Positions 36,136-46,849 of a DNA stretch of 64,000 nt are shown here, piece after piece. The first letter of the stretch is position 1. Every line of letters starts with the position of its first letter. This DNA is from Carposina sasakii (taxonomy: Eukaryota; Arthropoda; Insecta; Lepidoptera; Carposinidae). Location: NCBI GenBank assembly GCA_014607495.2, contig CP053157.1:1550001-1614000 (forward strand). The letters run 5' to 3'. The position numbers and the translations under genes were made by a program. A model generated the notes under the pieces. It had not been told where the DNA came from. It searched no databases and saw only the letters and a list, made by a program, of their open reading frames with translations.

Positions 36136-36225
36136 TAGGGATGAATTAGCGATATAAAAACATAAAAAATAGATTCCAGATTCCGATATACAAATCCGCT
36201 CTTTGCCTATAACGTAATCAGATCA

Positions 36226-36490
36226 TACAGGGTGTAACAGAAAGGGTATGTTAAGCGAAAATCTATGTAAATAGCCCACTATAGAGAACCTATTTCCAAA
36301 ATTTGAGACTCGAAATCACATTTTTATTTTTCAAGATTGTATGAAAATTCCTGAGATATTTAAAAATTCTCCATACTATCGGGAAAAATAAACATGTTAT
36401 TTAAGGTCTCAAATTTTGTGGATAGGTTTTCTACAATGGGCTATTTACATAGCTTTTCGCTTAACATACCCTTTTTGTTACACCCTGTAT
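36226..36490. mobile_element. family B palindromic MITE
   Basis: Ends tacagggtgtaacagaaagg and gttacaccctgtat. It has the same inner orientation as the 26.1 kb copy. Confidence 0.8.
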
Positions 36491-36644
36491 AAATAATACC
36501 AACACCCAACTATCCGAATACATTGTCAACAACAAAATCGTATGTGGAATAAAATCTGTTGTTTCGCTTACACAGGCCCTTTGTTTTCTTTGTTACTGGC
36601 TTTAGACCTTTGAACCCCTGTCATAGGTTGAAATACGGTGAAAT

Positions 36645-36868
36645 ACGTATATAGACTACCAGTGGACGCCCGCGACTCCGTCGGCCTGAACTGCAGAAAA
36701 AAAAAAACAAAATGTCGAAATTATCCGGGATAAAATTATTTTTCCGGGATAAAAAGTAGCCTATGTGTCATTCTGATATGTAAGCTATATCATTATGAAG
36801 TTTGTTTTTGCGTGAGAGACCAACAAACATACTAACAAATTTTCGCGTTTATAATATTAGCAGGACAA
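36645..36868 (-). mobile_element. Helitron-like non-autonomous element
   Basis: The reverse complement of the 15.3/55.3/58.0 kb type: gtggacgcccgcgactccgt at the left, ttccgggataaaaagtagcc inside, cgcgtttataatattagca at the right. Confidence 0.55.
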
Positions 36869-37554
36869 GCTTTTATTGCCGTGTAAATAACCGTTATATC
36901 GCAAAACGGTTGAATATCAAATTGGATATTATAGTTTGCTTTGTGGTATAGGGAATATATATTTGAGGGTGTGTTTGTTCGGAAGTTTTCATCATTTCAG
37001 CAGGCAAAGATTAGTTTTCATGCTTTGGGAGGTATTAATTTTAGGAGGCTTTGTGAGTAAGGTTTTCTGTAATCTATTGAAAGGTGTCATATCTATAGTA
37101 AAGTTTAGGGTGCTTTAAGCCGGAATTATATTGCGCTGACGCTAACGTGAGGTGATGGGTTCATAACATTAAAGTCGGCTTTTACTATGGGATGGAATAT
37201 TACATTACATCCCATAGTAAAAACAAGACCAATCAACTTATCAATAATCGGTGACTCAAACATCAATCACACTCAACTATTGAAAACAAGACAAACAAAT
37301 TACTGTCATCCCTTAATCGAGTGCCCTTAAGAGAAAATTTACTACTGAGAATACGTCGGTTTATCATTGTGCGACTAAGCTCATTCCAATCCCGATGTGC
37401 AATATTTATCGCCGAGTAGTTACTCTGTAGTTACTCTACCCGCGTCTACTGATCGTAGGTTCACAGCACTGTAAGAACAAACATTGGCATGGCATGGTAC
37501 GATCGACGATGCTACCCGTATGTGGGTTTGTGTCCATTTCTGTTCATTCTTCAT
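36869..37554. other. no gene; one short perfect hairpin
   Basis: At 37,180-37,194 and 37,208-37,222, ttttactatgggatg and its exact complement are separated by 13 bases. Nothing else stands out. Confidence 0.45.
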
Positions 37555-37690
37555 TGTTCTGACCAAGGGCACAAGCTACTTTTTATCCCAGGAAAATGGC
37601 CGGATAATTTCGACTTTTTGTTTTTTTTTTCTGTAGTCCAAGCTGGCGGAGTGGCGGGCGACCACTCACTAGTAGAATTTATCATCATAT
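37555..37690 (+). mobile_element. Helitron-like 3' fragment
   Basis: Reads tttttatcccaggaaaatgg then ggataatttcgactttttg and a worn gcggagtggcgggcg end. Confidence 0.45.
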
Positions 37691-38594
37691 AATATACGTC
37701 GCCTATTTCCCATAATTACAAATTACTGCATAAAATATGCAGTTTATAGAAATAGAACATTAGGAGCAGTCCAAGTGCGATAAATTTTCATACAAATAGT
37801 AAATTTAGTTAGAAACTCAGCGCCAGCGGGCTTGGTGTTGATAAAACAGAAATGTTCTGCGGAACCACAGAGCAATAACTTACAGTCCACAGAGTACGGT
37901 TTAACTGACAATGTTCGTGCTTCGGGAAGTGTTGAACTATAATATTGCAGCGTAATTTAGATTAAATTTGTCTGTATGAAATTCACACTTAATTTTATCA
38001 CTGGTATAATTGGAAAAGTTGTCTTTGTTTTATCTCCGATTGAGTTATTTTGATTTAAATGTAGTTTTTATAACCAAATAGACTACTAGTCTATAAAACA
38101 TTTGTTTTTATCGATATCTACATAATGGGGTATTTTAAAACCCTACATTTCTCACACACATTACCTGTCAATTTCTTTTAAGGAAATACATTTTTAGAAT
38201 CCATATCTAGAGTAATGGCTTTGACCATTCGTTACATAACGTCTCTAGAATGTACCTATTAAATGTAAAAGAAAGACATATGAGTACCTAGAAATCGATA
38301 TAATAAAAAACTAAAACTACAACCCAATTCATACTTGATCCACTGCTACCTTACTCTGTGCCCTACTTGGTATGTAAACAACAGGGTCCTGTGTCGCTAG
38401 AAACGTTCGATGTTGTTTTAAATAACATGCCGAATAATCAACTCAGTACACCGGCTTTTACAGCTGGGGATAGTGTTGACTATGCTGTGTGTATCGCTAA
38501 CAAGGATGTACTACTTTCTACTGGATGTAAATCGTAAGGAATCCGACGTCTGTCTTTCCTGTTTCTAAGTTAATAAATAAAATAAATATTTAAG
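37691..38594. other. nothing recognised
   Basis: AT-rich; ends at an aataaataaaataaa run. Confidence 0.35.
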
Positions 38595-38682
38595 GGCTGA
38601 TTTTTTTGACTTAAAGAGGACGGCTGGTAGTGACTGGATAGCCTAAGTCAAACAGTGGACTGCAATAGGCCGACAAACAACG
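38595..38682 (+). repeat. RTE LINE 3' scrap
   Basis: Reads gacttaaagaggacggctgg (DLKRTAG in the LINE frame) then aacagtggactgcaataggc. Only the last coding triplets and the 3' signature survive. Confidence 0.5.
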
Positions 38683-39115
38683 GTAGAATTAGATGTATAA
38701 AGGATGTAGGAACTACAGAAAGGGGCGGTTGTCGTGGGTGCTCGGTCACGAATTTCGAAGAACTGTCAAAGCAGTTACCTTTAATGTCAAAAGCAAAGTG
38801 TGCAGTTATATCGAGAATTTCTATTTAACAAGCCTAATATTAGCAAACGTGCAGTCGAGAAAGTCTATTTTTAGTCCACTGCGGTGAATATTATATTATA
38901 CTAGAGTATTATAACTCCGACTATTAAATCCTATTTATTCCATGTACCTAACAAAACCATTTTTAAATTTAAAAGATACATGTTCATATAAATTGTCATA
39001 CGGTTTAAAAAAAAGGGATAGACAGAACTGCAGGATTATAAACTAGATCCTATAGTCACGTTTAGCATAACAGGATCATGTAAAAGATAAATAAATATTA
39101 TTATTTATATTTATA

Positions 39116-39482
39116 TATTCACACACTGATGATGATCTCCGGCCGTATTTCGGCCAAGGCGACCAATCTCTACGGAGATTGGCCAGGTACGCAGGAGATA
39201 TTATAGTGCACAAGTGTGTGCGCAAACACAGATGCACTCTCTATTCCCTCACTCTCATAGACCGATGGGACGGAAAGCCGACACGACCGGAGAGAGATCA
39301 GGCGCAGGACCAACAGTTTCGCGTGCTTTTCGAGGCACGAGCTAAGTGACAATTTTGCAACATTAAAATCTGTACATGAAATAAATTCATTGGTATAGGC
39401 CCGTGACTGGGATCGAACTTACGCCTCTCGCTTGGAAGGTGCACGTCTTAACCACTGGGCTATCACCGCTTATTCACACACT
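39116..39482 (-). mobile_element. tRNA-derived SINE-1 with perfect 12 bp target-site duplication
   Basis: The element spans 39,128-39,470. The duplicated target tattcacacact flanks it at 39,116-39,127 and 39,471-39,482. On the minus strand it begins with a tRNA-like head: gatagcccagtggttaagac (A-box-like) and gtaagttcgatcccagtcac (B-box-like). A ~270 bp body follows, ending in a GATCATCATC-type tail. This is a clear product of target-primed insertion, so it is not a functional tRNA gene. Copies: 12.2 (partial), 34.7 and 52.4 kb. Confidence 0.8.
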
Positions 39483-39539
39483 ACACAACACATTAACTTA
39501 GTCCCACATTAAGGTCTTATGTCGCGGGTAATAAGCAAC

Positions 39540-39692
39540 GGTATATCAATACATAGGTAAGAATAGAAACATCCATGACTCGGAAACAAACATCGATATT
39601 CATCATATCATTGTTTGCACCTACCGGGATTCGAACCCAGGACCTATGGCGTCGCAGGTAGGGTCGCTACCTACTAGACCAATCGGCCGTCA
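39540..39692 (-). mobile_element. SINE-2 (second tRNA-derived family)
   Basis: On the minus strand: gacggccgattggtctagta, then gcgacgccataggtcctggg, ttcgaatcccggtaggtgca and a tail with atcgatgtttgtttccgagt. A-box-like gattggtctagtagg and B-box-like gggttcgaatccc are well preserved. Partial copies lie at 13.9 and 19.3 kb. Confidence 0.65.
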
Positions 39693-40583
39693 TCAAAAGA
39701 TCAGTTGCCAGTTGCTACCTCATCGCATCAGTACAGGACTTAAATTTTAATTATGTATGCCGTAATTAATGAACGGTTAGGTAGACATATAATCGAATGT
39801 GCCCTTTGTAAACTAAAAGGGATTAATTCTATTCTGTAAGTTATATAGGTATATTCACTGACTGAATAGTCCGCCGTTTCTGGTAAAATTTTCACCTGAT
39901 ACGCAGCTTATAAAGAAGCGGAAGAAGTACGGTGTGAAATTTACTATACGGTAAAGCAATTAGTAAATAATAATTGACTGTAAAATGCTTCAATCTGCCT
40001 ACCACACTAAAATCATGTTGCTGGGCCCAACAGGGTCATTATGTTATCTGTAAATTAACTAAGATCTTTAACTACATAATATGAATGCAATTAATGATTG
40101 AGTATTGAGTAATAGTAGTTAGTAGTGTGAGTTAGGAAAGATATTGCTTCTCTCCGCATTTCTACAAACGTTCCGTATCGGTTACGTTTCAGCTGGAAAA
40201 TTTACCAGAATGAGGGGCTGAGAAAATCTTTAGTAGGAATGCCATTGACATCATAGCCTACTAGATATTACGTGTGAAATGACAAACAAACGTGATTTCA
40301 TTGAGATAACTCAGAACAGTAGATAGTATTAAGTATCTGATTACTATAATAAATTAAAAGGCCTTTGAAAGACCTTTCCATAAATAAATTTAGTATTGTA
40401 GTAGGTACGATACATTAATACCAGATTTGTAGTTTTAATAGCAATTCTGATCGTTATTCAACTGTAAGCCCATATCACTAGAAATTATTTAGTTAAGTAG
40501 GTACCGATTTATATTTTCGTATTTTGACGACCACCCATATATACAAATACCTGCTTATTTTATCTTTAAAATATATAGGCAAT
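39693..40583. other. nothing recognised
   Basis: AT-rich DNA left of the RTE insertion; no frame of note. Confidence 0.4.
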
Positions 40584-40609
40584 TTCCTTGATACATCGTC
40601 ATCGTCAGC

Positions 40610-41326
40610 CTATTGCAGTCCACTGCTGGACGTAGGCCCCAGTGTACGCCACACGGCTCGATCTCCCGTTTTTGCCATCCAGTCACTACCAGCCGTCTTC
40701 TTTAAGTCATCGGTCCATCTGGCCGGAGGGCGCCCAACGCTACGCTTGCCGAGGCGCGGTCTCCATTCGAGAACCCGTTTACTCCACCGTCCATCGGTTC
40801 TACGACAGATGTGGCCGGGCCACTGCCACTTCAGTCTGCTACATTTCGAGACTATGTCTGTCACTTTGGTCTTCTGCCGGATAATCTCGTTTCGGACTTT
40901 GTCCATTCGCGAGATTCCGAGCATTGACCTTTCCTTAGCTCTCTGAGTGACATGTAATCGGTGAGCCAGCCCCACCGCCAGGTTCCATGTCTTGGCTCCG
41001 TAAGTCATGGCTGGTAGAACGCACTGATCGAACACCTTGGTCTTCAGGCATTGTGGCAAGGATGACTCAAAGATATGACGCAACTTCCCAAACGCTGCCC
41101 ACCCAAGCTGCACTCTTCTGGTGATTTCTCCCTCGAAGTTGTCTTTACCCAACTGCAATATTTGCCCAAGGTATACATACTTCTGAACAACTTCTAGGGC
41201 TACACCTTCAACGTATATCGGCTCAGGGATGATGTGTCGATTGAACATTACCTTGGTCTTGTCCAGGTTCATCCCGAGTCCCACACGCCTCGAGGCAGTA
41301 TTGAGACGCGAAGATGCGGGAGACAT
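40610..41326 (-). pseudogene. RTE LINE polyprotein, C-terminal region (238 codons open)
   Basis: The longest LINE frame in the window. In order: GLGMNLDKTKVMFN (post-motif C), VYLGQILQLGKDNFEGEI, VLPAMTYGAKTWNL, RAKERSMLGISRMDKVRN, LKWQWPGHICRRTDGRW, then GKRSVGRPPARWTDDLKK and the extreme C terminus at the LINE 3' end. This order is the usual thumb/C-terminal part of lepidopteran RTE elements. The first ~10 codons derive from a shifted frame. It is a dead 3' fragment, though its open length suggests a fairly recent insertion. Confidence 0.8.
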
Positions 41327-41406
41327 TCACCATTGACGTTGATGCCTAGTCCATCCCATTGTAGCGTCTTGAAGACGTCCTCCATCGCGTTAGTGAAGAG
41401 TTTCGG

Positions 41407-41669
41407 GGATATTACGTCACCCTGTCTCACACCTCGGAGTAATTGGATCGGTTTTGTTTGGTGGGATTGGACTCAAATGGACATGATTGCCATTTGGTAG
41501 ATATTTCTCAGCACCTCCACATCGCCAGTCGATTTGGCATCGCTGCAAGGATTCCAAAACGGCCCAGGTTTCGATGGAGTCGAAGGCTTTCTCGTAGTCC
41601 ACAAAAGCCATACACAGCGGTTGGTTATACTCCTCGGACTTCTGTACAACCTGCCGTACAGTATGGATG
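41407..41669 (-). pseudogene. RTE reverse transcriptase, N-terminal palm fragment
   Basis: On the minus strand the codons read NIHTVRQVVQKSEEYNQPL, then CMAFVDYEKAFDSIETW (palm motif A, D present) and, after frame changes, GVRQGDVISPKLFTNAMEDV (motif B region). This is typical of RTE-clade LINEs. The codons go straight on to GINVNGE..LPHLR and then to LNTASRRVG; the motif C [YF]ADD block that should lie between is missing. Catalysis is therefore impossible from this copy. Confidence 0.75.
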
Positions 41670-41765
41670 TTCCTTGATACATCTAGCACTAAATCCAAAG
41701 CGAAAAAAATAGAATCCAAAAATAGAAACTTAATGATAATTCAAACGAGAAAATTAAAATTACAC

Positions 41766-41812
41766 TAAGCCTTGGGGAGGCCTACGTCCAGCAGTGGACG
41801 GCTATTAGGCCC
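41766..41812 (+). repeat. RTE-type 3' tail scrap
   Basis: Reads gccttggggaggcctacgtc then cagcagtggacggctattag; isolated. Confidence 0.5.
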
Positions 41813-42151
41813 CGATCTGTCACCCTTTTTATCGCCCTACGGTGACATATCGGAAAAATAGGCTGACAATGACACTGGTACACGTACTATTTGCTTTTTT
41901 TTACAACTTTCACAATGGCGGAGTCTATAATGGTTGTATATTAATGTGACTACTCTTATTCAAGACAAGTCACATTCGGATTTAGACAGAATTGATACAA
42001 TTATTTGAAACGTTGGGTTTAATTAAATTAAGATTGATTTTGAGTGTTATATTAAATTCCATTGCGTAGTTTGATATCATTTAAATAAAACATATAGATA
42101 TATAATACATATAGACACGGCTACTCGTATGCACATAAAATTGTGAAGTCA
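41813..42151. other. nothing recognised
   Basis: Short AT-rich spacer. Confidence 0.35.
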
Positions 42152-42258
42152 GAACTGCTCCTGCAGAGAAATCCCACAGCCACGTTTAGTATAACGGGGA
42201 CAGATGTAATTGATCAGTGACAAGTTGCTAGCGTATCGCCTGAGAGAATGCCCTATTA
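42152..42258 (-). repeat. family E partial copy
   Basis: Contains gagaaatcccacagccacgt, ttagtataacggggacagat and gctagcgtatcgcctgaga. It ends just before the family A copy. Confidence 0.5.
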
Positions 42259-42266
42259 GATAAGTA

Positions 42267-42544
42267 TACAGGGTGATTTTTGGTCGCCAACGTTCCCGAA
42301 AACTACGGAATCTGCTCATCATCACGATCATTTTTCTCCATGGAAGCATAACTGGGAAGGGTCCGGTTTCTAAAATATTGGGGTCCAAAGTTGAGTAGAC
42401 TGCGTTTTACTGCATAAATGCACATTGACGCGTGTAACAAGATTTTTTCACGAGAAATAATTCATATCTATCTATGACAAAACTAGCATAAACACTGGAC
42501 ACTATAAATTTGCCCGATAAAGAAATATAAAAATAAAAAAAATT
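42267..42544 (+). repeat. family A element, 5' portion (split by the PLE)
   Basis: The first ~280 bp of a family A copy, from tacagggtgatttttggtcg to ccgataaagaaatataaaaa. The rest of the element resumes at 47,955 with the same ~30 bp repeated, so this copy is the PLE's insertion target. Confidence 0.75.
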
Positions 42545-44030
42545 CACTATGGGTGCGTTTCCCAGCCACCAGGGTGTTTTTTTGGGCCCTTAAAGGAAGG
42601 GTACACCCTCGTTAAGGGTGGCACTGACCCTGAACGAATTTTTTTTTTTCAATTTTGATCTGATAACTAGTGTTTATGTTAGTTTTTTTATCATTAATTG
42701 CGACAACAGGCACTTGCACTAACTACAATCGCCATGAGAAACCAGACCCGAGCACCTAGCATGCAAGACGATACATTGCACCATTCCGAAATAATTTTAT
42801 AATGGTTTTAAACTAGATAAATAATCTTTTTACATTTCTTTGTTACTTGTGCCTTTTCGCCAACAACCGTGGCATCCTCAGACCGATCGTTATAGAAATT
42901 AGTAAACTTTTAGTTTCTTTTTTAATTTACCACTAATTACTATGATACCTCTTGTCTACTTACACAGAATCTAACTACTCCTCTACTAAGTATTAAAAAA
43001 TATATAAATAATTACCCACCATTACGGTGTCTCGTTTTCTCTTGCAGACCAACATTGATGAAAAATTATATACTATTTGTGCACACAAACCAAATAGTAT
43101 TGGGTGAATTAGTTAAATTTAAATGAAAAAATTCAAAAATTCACTGTTGAAAGCAAAATATTGATAAATTAGTAAACGAACAACATACGGATAGATTATT
43201 GGAACAGTAGCAATATTCCATTGCCCACTAAAAAACTTGATGTAAAATTGTTATTGTCCACATTCCAACGACAAGCCACTACAGTGTTCTAAGGAAAACA
43301 TACTGTTTATTTATTTATTCTGAAAAGCCAATTGTGAGGAGTTCAATAGAACAGTACACATGTGCAGACGAACGGAATTCGTAGAGTTTGTAACCTGTTG
43401 CCTCGTGGGTTTACGAATTAAGGTTTCCGGGACACTGACAGAATATTTGGCTGATAACATTCAAAAAAATCTCCAACCCGCCTGTTCCAAAATATGGGTA
43501 AAACCCCCCTAGACGAATGCCCTTTTCACACGTATGCAGACTAACAAAACTGTGGTCATCTGGAATTTTATGATTTGAAACTAACAAGTGTTTGGCAAAA
43601 TGTGATTTTTCAGGGAAATTGTTCCTATAAGCTGCCAAATGTTCTTGGTATCTAATCTTGAAGTTACGACCCGTTTGACCTATATAAACAGAATTACAGT
43701 CACTGCTGGTTCCCAAAACAGTGCAGTTAGCTATACGGAACTCCTGATTTTTTATCAGCCATTGGTAATATTTAGCGTTTTGTGTTAATCAGTGAGAATC
43801 TATTTATCGCCTGGAAGAATTATTTTCTAAAGTCGTCTTAAGTAGCCAGACCAAGATGTTTGGAAACATGTTTTTTCAATGTAAATTTTGCAATCAGTGT
43901 TCTCTCTCTGAGATATAGCCAAAATATGGTAAACTACCAGTCGCGTAAATATTTGTAATCTCCTCTATTTTTGGGTACAACATTTGTTTAACTAAAATGT
44001 TTGCATTCTTTTTATCAATTAGGTTATAAA
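42545..44030 (-). other. mosaic segment: PLE 3' part blended with sequence of 48.0-49.6 kb
   Basis: The sequence alternates between the complement of the plus-copy PLE (46,750-47,954) and the forward sequence at about 47,985-49,590. Examples from the PLE: cactatgggtgcg, ggcacttgcactaactacaa, acagaatatttggct. From the flank: ctttgttacttgtgcc, tctcgttttctcttgcagac, cctcttgtctac, aacccgcctg, tatcgcctgg. Switches occur every 10-50 bp. I read this as a consensus artefact merging two alleles or loci, so ORFs here should not be trusted. Confidence 0.75.
43411..43716 (-). pseudogene. PLE GIY-YIG endonuclease, minus copy (corrupted)
   Basis: Residues SDCNSVYIGQTGRNFKIRYQ and EKSHFAKHLLVSNHKIPDDH match the plus-copy endonuclease exactly. 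The start (MGTS) and everything after EKGIRL are foreign and trace to the flank-derived pieces of the mosaic. The GVY half of the motif, the CPDC cysteines and the catalytic glutamate region are lost or altered. Not an independent gene. Confidence 0.7.
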
Positions 44031-45439
44031 TTAGCCGGTTGTGAACTATATCCATTTGATCTGGCTATTTGTATAATAGTATTTATTTCTTTAACATAAT
44101 TAAAGTTATTAAGCGGTAACGTTACTAACCTGTGTATCATTGATTTGTATGCCGCAAGCTTATGTTGCCATGGATGGAAAGAATCAATTGGAATAGTTAC
44201 ATCTGTATGTGTTGGTTTCCGGTAAACTGAAAAATCATGATAATCTCCCAATCTAGTAATAGTTACATCTAAAAAATTTATACTATTGTTTATTTCTTGT
44301 TCTATTTTAAATTTAATCTTAGGATGTTTTGTGTTAAGGACGTTAACAAAAAGATGAAACTGCCTAACTGTGCCTGTCCAACATAAGATGATATCATCAA
44401 CATATCTAAAATAATATTTTATATGATTATTACTATTAACAATATATTCATTTTCAAACCAATCCATAAATATATCGGCTAAAAGAGGTGAAAGCGGAGA
44501 ACCCATAGTAAGACCATCCTTTTGTATGTAATATGTATTATTATAGCAGAAATAATTCTGGCTCATACAAAGTCTAGTTAAGGTAATAAGATTATCTGCC
44601 TCCATTGGATTTAGTTTAACTTTTTCACACCAAGTTTTAATAATATTTAAACATTCCTTGTAAGGAACATTTGTAAACAAACTCTCAACATCTAAAGAAA
44701 ATAATTTGGAATTTGTTGATAATTTAATATTTTTAATTTTATCTATTAAATTTAGACTATTATTGACACTATATTTGGGTGTAAATTGAATTTTTTCCTT
44801 TATAATGTCATTCAGAAATTTTGCTAATTTATAAGCTGGAGCTCCAATATATGAAACGACTGGCCTTAATGGTATATTATCTTTATGAATTTTTGGTAAA
44901 CCATATAACAATGGTGTTACCGGGTTCATTGGAATATAACGTTCCTTTAAATAAGCAGAATTTTTTGGAAAAATATATTCAGCAGAAGTAATACATTGCT
45001 TTAATTGTGCATGGAATTTCTTAGTTGGATCAAATGGTAAAATTTGAAATTCATCTGTATTGAGGATCTCCATTATCTTACCATGATACACCTCATGCTT
45101 CATTATTACCAAAGTATTACCCTTGTCCGCTTTACTAATTAAAAGATTATTATGATTTATTTTTAGTTGTATAGATTTATATATTTTAGAAAAGTGTGTA
45201 GGATGATTATAATTACTAAAATTATTCAATGTATTATTTTGTAAAGACCTCATCTCGCCGGCCAAGACACTTTTTCCAATGGTATCCACTTTATTTCTTA
45301 CTAATGTTATTTCAGTGTCCACTGCCAAACGTTCAAAAGATTTGTAGCTGGAAATGTCTTTTGGTGGGCAAAATTTCAATCCCTTCATCAACAACCCATT
45401 TTTTTTTAAATTTTGCCCACCAAAAGACATTTCCAACAA
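44024..45439 (-). pseudogene. PLE reverse transcriptase, minus copy (471 codons open)
   Basis: Residues 42-467 are identical to the plus copy. Motifs: KADKG near 103, GLPKIHK near 180, LDVESLFTNVP near 249, MGSPLSPLLADI near 312 and catalytic YVDD at 346-349. The first ~11 residues (MLEMSFGGQN) are read from the antisense of the other arm across the hairpin centre, so the true 5' end of the element is missing and this start is artificial. GLKFCPPKD at about 20-28 is a conserved N-terminal PLE motif. The frame stops four residues after SSQ, where the mosaic begins. RT in PLEs copies element RNA at a nick made by the GIY-YIG nuclease. Confidence 0.8.
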
Positions 45440-45457
45440 ATCTTTTGAACGTTTGGA

Positions 45458-46849
45458 GTGGACAAAATAACTGAAATAACATTAGTAAGAAATAAAGTGG
45501 ATACCATTGGAAAAAGTGTCTTGGCCGGCGAGATGAGGTCTTTACAAAATAATACATTGAATAATTTTAGTAATTATAATCATCCTACACACTTTTCTAA
45601 AATATATAAATCTATACAACTAAAAATAAATCATAATAATCTTTTAATTAGTAAAGCGGACAAGGGTAATACTTTGGTAATAATGAAGCATGAGGTGTAT
45701 CATGGTAAGATAATGGAGATCCTCAATACAGATGAATTTCAAATTTTACCATTTGATCCAACTAAGAAATTCCATGCACAATTAAAGCAATGTATTACTT
45801 CTGCTGAATATATTTTTCCAAAAAATTCTGCTTATTTAAAGGAACGTTATATTCCAATGAACCCGGTAACACCATTGTTATATGGTTTACCAAAAATTCA
45901 TAAAGATAATATACCATTAAGGCCAGTCGTTTCATATATTGGAGCTCCAGCTTATAAATTAGCAAAATTTCTGAATGACATTATAAAGGAAAAAATTCAA
46001 TTTACACCCAAATATAGTGTCAATAATAGTCTAAATTTAATAGATAAAATTAAAAATATTAAATTATCAACAAATTCCAAATTATTTTCTTTAGATGTTG
46101 AGAGTTTGTTTACAAATGTTCCTTACAAGGAATGTTTAAATATTATTAAAACTTGGTGTGAAAAAGTTAAACTAAATCCAATGGAGGCAGATAATCTTAT
46201 TACCTTAACTAGACTTTGTATGAGCCAGAATTATTTCTGCTATAATAATACATATTACATACAAAAGGATGGTCTTACTATGGGTTCTCCGCTTTCACCT
46301 CTTTTAGCCGATATATTTATGGATTGGTTTGAAAATGAATATATTGTTAATAGTAATAATCATATAAAATATTATTTTAGATATGTTGATGATATCATCT
46401 TATGTTGGACAGGCACAGTTAGGCAGTTTCATCTTTTTGTTAACGTCCTTAACACAAAACATCCTAAGATTAAATTTAAAATAGAACAAGAAATAAACAA
46501 TAGTATAAATTTTTTAGATGTAACTATTACTAGATTGGGAGATTATCATGATTTTTCAGTTTACCGGAAACCAACACATACAGATGTAACTATTCCAATT
46601 GATTCTTTCCATCCATGGCAACATAAGCTTGCGGCATACAAATCAATGATACACAGGTTAGTAACGTTACCGCTTAATAACTTTAATTATGTTAAAGAAA
46701 TAAATACTATTATACAAATAGCCAGATCAAATGGATATAGTTCACAACTAATTTGCCATAACCTACCGGAGGGTGCCCAGGAGGCTGATAAAAAGAAAAA
46801 CATTTTGCCAGTTAAATGGCAAATGCTAATTTTTTGTACCCAAAAATAG
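45458..46849 (+). pseudogene. PLE reverse transcriptase, plus copy (463 codons open)
   Basis: Penelope-type RT, related to telomerase RT. Motifs in order: KADKG 66-70 (fingers), GLPKIHKDN 143-151 and PLRPVVS 153-159, LDVESLFTNVP 212-222 (motif A, D213), MGSPLSPLLADIFM 275-288 (motif B), RYVDDI 308-313 (motif C, YVDD 309-312), INFLDVTI and YRKPTHTDV beyond. Upstream, KFCPPKDIS and KSFERL are still readable from 45,411, but three small differences from the minus copy break the frame before 45,458, so MDKI is just the first open start. After SSQ (about residue 429) the sequence differs from the minus arm and runs to a stop. The link to the endonuclease frame needs one frameshift. Confidence 0.85.

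Larger units (their letters stand above)
40584..41682 (-). mobile_element. 5'-truncated RTE LINE with ~14 bp target-site duplication
   Basis: The target ttccttgatacatc occurs at 40,584-40,597 and again at 41,670-41,683. Between them lies a minus-oriented LINE of about 1.07 kb. Its 3' end has the cctattgcagtccactgctg signature and a short (CGTCAT)n tail against the left duplication. Its 5' end starts abruptly inside the RT (NIHTVRQVVQ). Truncation plus duplication is the classic product of target-primed reverse transcription. Confidence 0.85.

Noticed and set aside
39410..39470. tRNA gene (GTTCGATCCC, minus strand)
   Set aside because: The tRNA-like part is fused to a ~270 bp body and flanked by a target duplication; it is a SINE head present in several copies.
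39600..39692. Second tRNA gene candidate (GGGTTCGAATCCC, minus strand)
   Set aside because: The same head with the same downstream tail occurs at 19.3 kb and 13.9 kb, so it is another SINE family.
40524..40946. 140-codon plus-strand frame and the overlapping 80-codon frame
   Set aside because: Antisense shadows of the RTE LINE C-terminal region on the minus strand.
43411..43716. Separate GIY-YIG nuclease gene
   Set aside because: Only the middle third is nuclease; both ends come from the blended consensus. It is the corrupted minus-copy PLE domain.
42545..44030. Natural recombination or gene conversion as origin of the mosaic
   Set aside because: Ordered alternation at 10-50 bp between two non-homologous sequences is far finer than recombination tracts between unlike DNA; consensus blending explains it more simply.
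45229..45557. Mirror-image frames starting MYYFVKTSSRRPRHFF on both strands
   Set aside because: They are antisense readings of the two PLE arms at the palindrome centre and appear twice only because the locus is inverted.
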